64,000 nt of DNA from JAZNQL01 sp045531205 (GTDB lineage Bacteria > Bacillota > Clostridia > UMGS1883 > UMGS1540): NCBI GenBank assembly GCA_045531205.1, contig JAZSDN010000050.1:124001-188000 (forward strand). Reading direction: 5' to 3'. This document shows positions 60,496 through 64,000 of the stretch, in pieces. Position 1 is the stretch's first letter, and each line of letters begins with the position of its first letter. The translations under genes and the position numbers were made by a program. Under the pieces are notes generated by a model, which saw only the letters and a list, made by a program, of their open reading frames with translations, did no database searches and was not told the origin of the DNA.

Positions 60496-61717
60496 GTGCT
60501 TCTATATTCAAAAGTCTGTTATATTTTGCTGTTCGCTCTCCCCTGCAAGGTGCTCCCGTCTTTATTTGTCCTGCACCAAGTCCAACAGCGAGGTCTGCTA
60601 TAAATGTATCCTCAGTTTCACCGCTTCGGTGAGATATTATTGTACCCATACCGCTTCCCATAGCAAGTTTTACTGCCGCTATTGTTTCTGTCAAAGTTCC
60701 TATCTGGTTTGGTTTTATTAAAACAGCGTTGCTTGCTTTTATATCTATTCCGTGGCTTATTCTGTCTGTATTTGTAACAAACAAATCATCGCCTACTATT
60801 TGTATTGCACGGCTTAAACGCATAGTAATTTTTTGCCATAAATCCCAGTCATCTTCACTTGCCGGGTCTTCAACCGAAATTATGGGATAGTCTGATATTA
60901 AGCTGTCCCAGTATTTTATAAGCTCATCAGCATAAAATGTACGTCCTGATTTTGGCATAACATATAGTCCGTCCTCTTTGTACCAGCCGCTTGATGCTGC
61001 ATCAAGAGCAATTTTTATTTCCTTGCCCGGTGTATATCCCGCCATTTGTGTAGCATACATTATAAGCTCTATAGCTTCTCTTTCATCTTCAAGGTCAGGG
61101 GCAACTCCCCCTTCGTCACCTACTGCTACAGAAATTCCTTTTTCCTTTAAATATTTCTTCAGGCACATATTTATTTTTGTGCACATAAAAAGTCCTTGGC
61201 TAAAGGTTTGTGCACCTGTTGGAACTATCATAAATTCCTGAATGTCTATATTGTTGTTTGCATGCTCTCCGCCGTTTAAAATATTCATCATAGGAAGAGG
61301 CATTATATCTGCCGTTGCTCCCCCAAGATAACGATAAAGTTCCATATTATTTGCGCCTGCAGCAGCTCTTGCCGCAGCAATTGAAACCGAAAGAATTGAG
61401 TTTGCACCAAGCTTTGACTTATTTTCTGTACCGTCAAGCATTATCATAGTATTGTCAATTTCTTTCTGTTCTTCTGTGTGCATACCACAAACGGCTTCTC
61501 TTATAGGGCCTAAAACCGCATCTACAGCTTTTTGAACACCTTTACCGAAAAATCTGTCTTTATCACGAAGCTCTGTTGCTTCGTGCACACCTGTAGATGC
61601 TCCAGACGGCACAGATGCACTGTATTTTTGTCCGTTTTCCAGAATTATTGTGCTTTGTACTGTGGGGTTTCCTCTTGAATCAAGTATTTCAATTGCTGAT
61701 ATATCTTTTATTTTCAT
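60473..61717 (-). CDS. eno: Enolase
   Basis: 414 residues: EILDSRGNPTVQ, GASTGVHEATELRD, MPLPMMNILNGGEHANNNIDIQEFM and GDDLFVTN plus SHRSGETEDTFIADLAVG. It converts 2-phosphoglycerate to PEP. A GAGGATG site precedes the start. Last of the tpiA-gpmI-eno run, although a terminator lies between gpmI and eno. Confidence 0.97.
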   Translation of the reverse strand: MKIKDISAIEILDSRGNPTVQSTIILENGQKYSASVPSGASTGVHEATELRDKDRFFGKGVQKAVDAVLGPIREAVCGMHTEEQKEIDNTMIMLDGTENKSKLGANSILSVSIAAARAAAGANNMELYRYLGGATADIMPLPMMNILNGGEHANNNIDIQEFMIVPTGAQTFSQGLFMCTKINMCLKKYLKEKGISVAVGDEGGVAPDLEDEREAIELIMYATQMAGYTPGKEIKIALDAASSGWYKEDGLYVMPKSGRTFYADELIKYWDSLISDYPIISVEDPASEDDWDLWQKITMRLSRAIQIVGDDLFVTNTDRISHGIDIKASNAVLIKPNQIGTLTETIAAVKLAMGSGMGTIISHRSGETEDTFIADLAVGLGAGQIKTGAPCRGERTAKYNRLLNIEAQICGNYK

Positions 61718-61732
61718 AAAACATCCTCACAT

Positions 61733-61768
61733 AAAAATCCTTACGGATATTTTACCCGTAAGGATTTT
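61733..61768 (-). terminator. Terminator after gpmI
   Basis: AAAATCCTTACGG and CCGTAAGGATTTTT form the stem, T-run on the minus strand. Readthrough or a separate promoter must supply eno. Confidence 0.85.
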
Positions 61769-61783
61769 AAATATTCAAAAATT

Positions 61784-63301
61784 TTATTTTATAAGACTTT
61801 CTCCGTCCATTTCAGAGGGCTTTTCAAGTCCCATAATTTTAAGCATTGTGGGTGCTATATCGGCAAGTCTTCCGCTTTCTCTCATCTGCACAGCACCTTC
61901 GCCAACTACAACAAATGGCACTTTATTTGTTGTATGTGCTGTAAAGGGAGAACCGTCAGCTTCTGCCATTTTATCTGCATTGCCGTGGTCTGCTGTAATA
62001 AGAGCTGTTCCACCTTGTGCCAAAACTGCTTCTACTACTTTTCCAACACACTCGTCAACTGTTTCAACAGCTTTTACTGCACAGTCAAACATTCCTGTAT
62101 GACCTACCATATCGCAGTTTGCAAAGTTTAAGATTATATTGTCATAGTTTCCTGATTCAATTTTTTCTATAACTGCATCACAAACTTCGTAAGCACTCAT
62201 TTCGGGCTTTAAGTCATAGGTTGTTACCTTGGGTGAAGGAATTAAAACTCTGTCTTCACCTTCTGCCTGACGTTCTACACCGCCATTAAAGAAGAAGGTA
62301 ACGTGTGCATATTTTTCTGTTTCAGCGATTCTAAGCTGTTTATAGCCGAGCTTTGAAATATAATCTCCAAAAGTATTTTCGAGTGAATGAGGACGGAATG
62401 CTATATCAACATTAGGCATTGTAGCATCGTACTGTGTCATACATACATAGTAAAGCGGGAATCTTCCGTTTGCTCTTTCAAAGCCTGTAAATTCATCATC
62501 AACAAATGCTCTTGTGATTTCGCGTGCTCTGTCGGGTCTGAAATTAAAAAATACAACGCTGTCATTTTCTTTTATTGTTCCGTCACCGCTTGTTGCGGGA
62601 AGTAAAAATTCGTCTGTAACGTCGTTTTTATAAGAATTTTCAGCATATTCGGAAGCGTTTTCAAATTTTTCGCCTTCTCCGAATACAAGTGTTTTATAAG
62701 CCTTTTCTACTCTGTCCCATCTCTGGTCACGGTCCATTGCATAAAATCTGCCTATAACGCTTGCTATTTTACCTACACCAATTTTTGCACATTCTTCATC
62801 AAGTTCTTTTAAGAAGGTGGCTGCAGATGTCGGCGATACGTCACGTCCGTCGGTAATTGCGTGAATATAAACCTTTTCGATATTCTGTTTTTTTGCAAGC
62901 TGTAAAAGACCGTACAAATGTGTATTATGGCTATGTACCCCACCGTCTGACAAAAGTCCCATAAAATGAAGGGCACTGTTGTTTTTACGGCAATTTTCAC
63001 AAGCTGCCAAAAGAGCCTGGTTTTCGAAAAAGTCACCGTCGTTTATTGATTTTGTAATCTTTGTAAGCTCCTGATACACAATTCTGCCTGCACCAATGTT
63101 TGTATGACCAACTTCGGAGTTGCCCATCTGTCCGTCAGGAAGTCCTACTTCAAGTCCGCTTGCATCAATAGCTGTGTTAGGATATTCTTTTAAAAATCTG
63201 TCCATATTAGGGGTTTTTGCGGCATAAATTGCGTTTCCTTCTTTTTCTTCGTTTATGCCAAAACCGTCCATAATTATAAGTGTAACAAGTTTTTTATCCA
63301 A
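61784..63301 (-). CDS. gpmI: 2,3-bisphosphoglycerate-independent phosphoglycerate mutase
   Basis: 505 residues of the Mn-dependent alkaline-phosphatase-fold enzyme: IIMDGFGIN, QMGNSEVGHTNIGAGR with the serine nucleophile, HAITDGRDVSP, ITADHGNAD. It interconverts 3- and 2-phosphoglycerate. The start is TTG, with a GAGGAG site 12 nt upstream. Confidence 0.97.
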   Translation of the reverse strand: MDKKLVTLIIMDGFGINEEKEGNAIYAAKTPNMDRFLKEYPNTAIDASGLEVGLPDGQMGNSEVGHTNIGAGRIVYQELTKITKSINDGDFFENQALLAACENCRKNNSALHFMGLLSDGGVHSHNTHLYGLLQLAKKQNIEKVYIHAITDGRDVSPTSAATFLKELDEECAKIGVGKIASVIGRFYAMDRDQRWDRVEKAYKTLVFGEGEKFENASEYAENSYKNDVTDEFLLPATSGDGTIKENDSVVFFNFRPDRAREITRAFVDDEFTGFERANGRFPLYYVCMTQYDATMPNVDIAFRPHSLENTFGDYISKLGYKQLRIAETEKYAHVTFFFNGGVERQAEGEDRVLIPSPKVTTYDLKPEMSAYEVCDAVIEKIESGNYDNIILNFANCDMVGHTGMFDCAVKAVETVDECVGKVVEAVLAQGGTALITADHGNADKMAEADGSPFTAHTTNKVPFVVVGEGAVQMRESGRLADIAPTMLKIMGLEKPSEMDGESLIK

Positions 63302-63321
63302 AATAATTACATCTCCTCTTT

Positions 63322-63350
63322 AAAATAATGCCCGATTTCTCGGGCATTAC
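63322..63350 (-). terminator. Terminator after tpiA
   Basis: TAATGCCCGA and TCGGGCATTA stem with weak T-rich flank on the minus strand. Confidence 0.7.
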
Positions 63351-63357
63351 TTATTTT

Positions 63358-63999
63358 TTACGCATTTGCTATTACTGCGAAATCGTCTGCCTTAAGGCTT
63401 GCACCGCCGACTAATCCGCCATCAATATCACTGCAGGCAAAAAGACCTGCTGCATTTTTTGCGTTTACGCTTCCGCCGTAAAGTATTCTTATTTTAGCTG
63501 CTGTAGCTTCTCCGTAAAGTTCTTTTATAAGAACTCTTATAGCTGCACAAACTTCGTTTGCCTGCTCGTCTGTTGCAGTTTTACCTGTGCCTATTGCCCA
63601 GATAGGTTCGTAAGCAATGATAAGCTTTTCTGCATCAGCGGCACTTACGTTCTGCAGTGCTATTTTAAGCTGTGTTCTTATAAAGTCAACTGTTACGCCG
63701 TATTCACGCTGCTGTAATGTTTCTCCGCAGCAGAGAATAGGTGTAATGTTATGTGCTATTGCTGCTAAAACTTTTTTGTTTACTGTTTCGTCTGTTTCAG
63801 CAAAGTATTCTCTTCTTTCAGAGTGGCCGATAACAACATATTCTACTCCCATTTCCTTGAGCATACAGGGTGAAACTTCACCTGTGAAAGCACCTTTTTC
63901 TTCAAAATAAAGGTTCTGTGCTGCAACCTTTATGTTTGAGCCTTTTGCAGCTTCAAGTGCGGTTTGAATACAAACAAATGAAGGACAAACGATAACTTC
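63358..63999 (-). CDS. tpiA: Triosephosphate isomerase, 5' truncated by the window edge
   Basis: 214 codons are visible; the frame runs open to the right edge, and an internal ATG at 63864 is not the start. QNLYFEEKGAFTGEVSP, the catalytic His in VIGHSERRE, Glu in AYEPIWAIGTG, and YGGSV with the phosphate loop are present. It interconverts DHAP and G3P. Upstream glycolytic genes are probably outside the window. Confidence 0.96.
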   Translation of the reverse strand, partial: EVIVCPSFVCIQTALEAAKGSNIKVAAQNLYFEEKGAFTGEVSPCMLKEMGVEYVVIGHSERREYFAETDETVNKKVLAAIAHNITPILCCGETLQQREYGVTVDFIRTQLKIALQNVSAADAEKLIIAYEPIWAIGTGKTATDEQANEVCAAIRVLIKELYGEATAAKIRILYGGSVNAKNAAGLFACSDIDGGLVGGASLKADDFAVIANA

Positions 64000-64000
64000 G

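Overview
The window is one 64-kb stretch of a low-GC, Gram-positive anaerobe of the class Clostridia. The evidence is strong AGGAGG-type ribosome sites, U-tract intrinsic terminators, TTGACA/TATAAT promoters with 17-bp spacing, a ferredoxin-dependent 2-oxoacid oxidoreductase, a [4Fe-4S] aldo/keto reductase, and SpoIID-like and SleB-like proteins. Sugar isomerases and a GH29 fucosidase suggest a gut or other glycan-rich habitat. I cannot name a species. I recognise no tRNA, rRNA, CRISPR array, transposase or phage gene.

Layout. 1-9.4 kb is accessory sugar metabolism: a left-truncated phosphomannose-isomerase-like cupin, a PIG-L deacetylase, a DUF4380 protein, a fucose/arabinose-isomerase-family protein and a D-lyxose-isomerase-family cupin form one + strand operon, facing a LacI-type regulator. 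Next come a TIGR04076/MmcQ pair, a hairpin-rich repeat, an RlmN/Cfr-family methylase and an intracellular alpha-L-fucosidase. 9.4-11.4 kb holds a YkvI-like membrane protein and a secreted SleB-type hydrolase. 11.8-16.1 kb is a branched-chain amino acid module (aminotransferase, P-loop ATPase, four-subunit 2-oxoacid:ferredoxin oxidoreductase). 16.3-19.6 kb is spoIID-like/queA/tgt; rho follows on the + strand. 21-28.3 kb carries transport and redox genes (CLC, aldo/keto reductase, ABC exporter, cation/proton antiporter, B12/radical SAM protein).

28.3-30.3 kb is a small island: three minor ORFs separated by copies of the same intergenic element, next to a second copy of the hairpin repeat. 30.4-46.1 kb is a housekeeping block on the minus strand: dnaG-rpoD-trmK-DUF1858, dgt-flavodoxin-ispA-xseB-xseA-nusB, rseP-dxr-cdsA-uppS-frr-pyrH, a ComEC-like metallohydrolase, and tsf-rpsB. 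It links replication initiation, the primary sigma factor, isoprenoid, phospholipid and undecaprenyl synthesis, and translation.

46.3-64 kb contains mrp, mntP, an iron-uptake operon feoA-feoB plus a 43-residue Cys-rich peptide, upp, pyrR-uraA with an attenuator-like leader, a small DMT transporter whose start codon lies in a terminator loop, plsY-gpsA, rnr-smpB-DUF512-der (with a 131-nt out-of-frame rnr/smpB overlap), secG, and the lower glycolysis genes tpiA-gpmI-eno.

The signals most worth a second look are the cassette-like array at 28.5-30.26 kb, the symmetric GCGATAT/ATATCGC hairpin repeat (two copies), the rnr/smpB overlap that encodes a basic RNase R tail, the terminator/start-codon hairpin at 53.14 kb, and the unassigned sugar pathway at the left edge.
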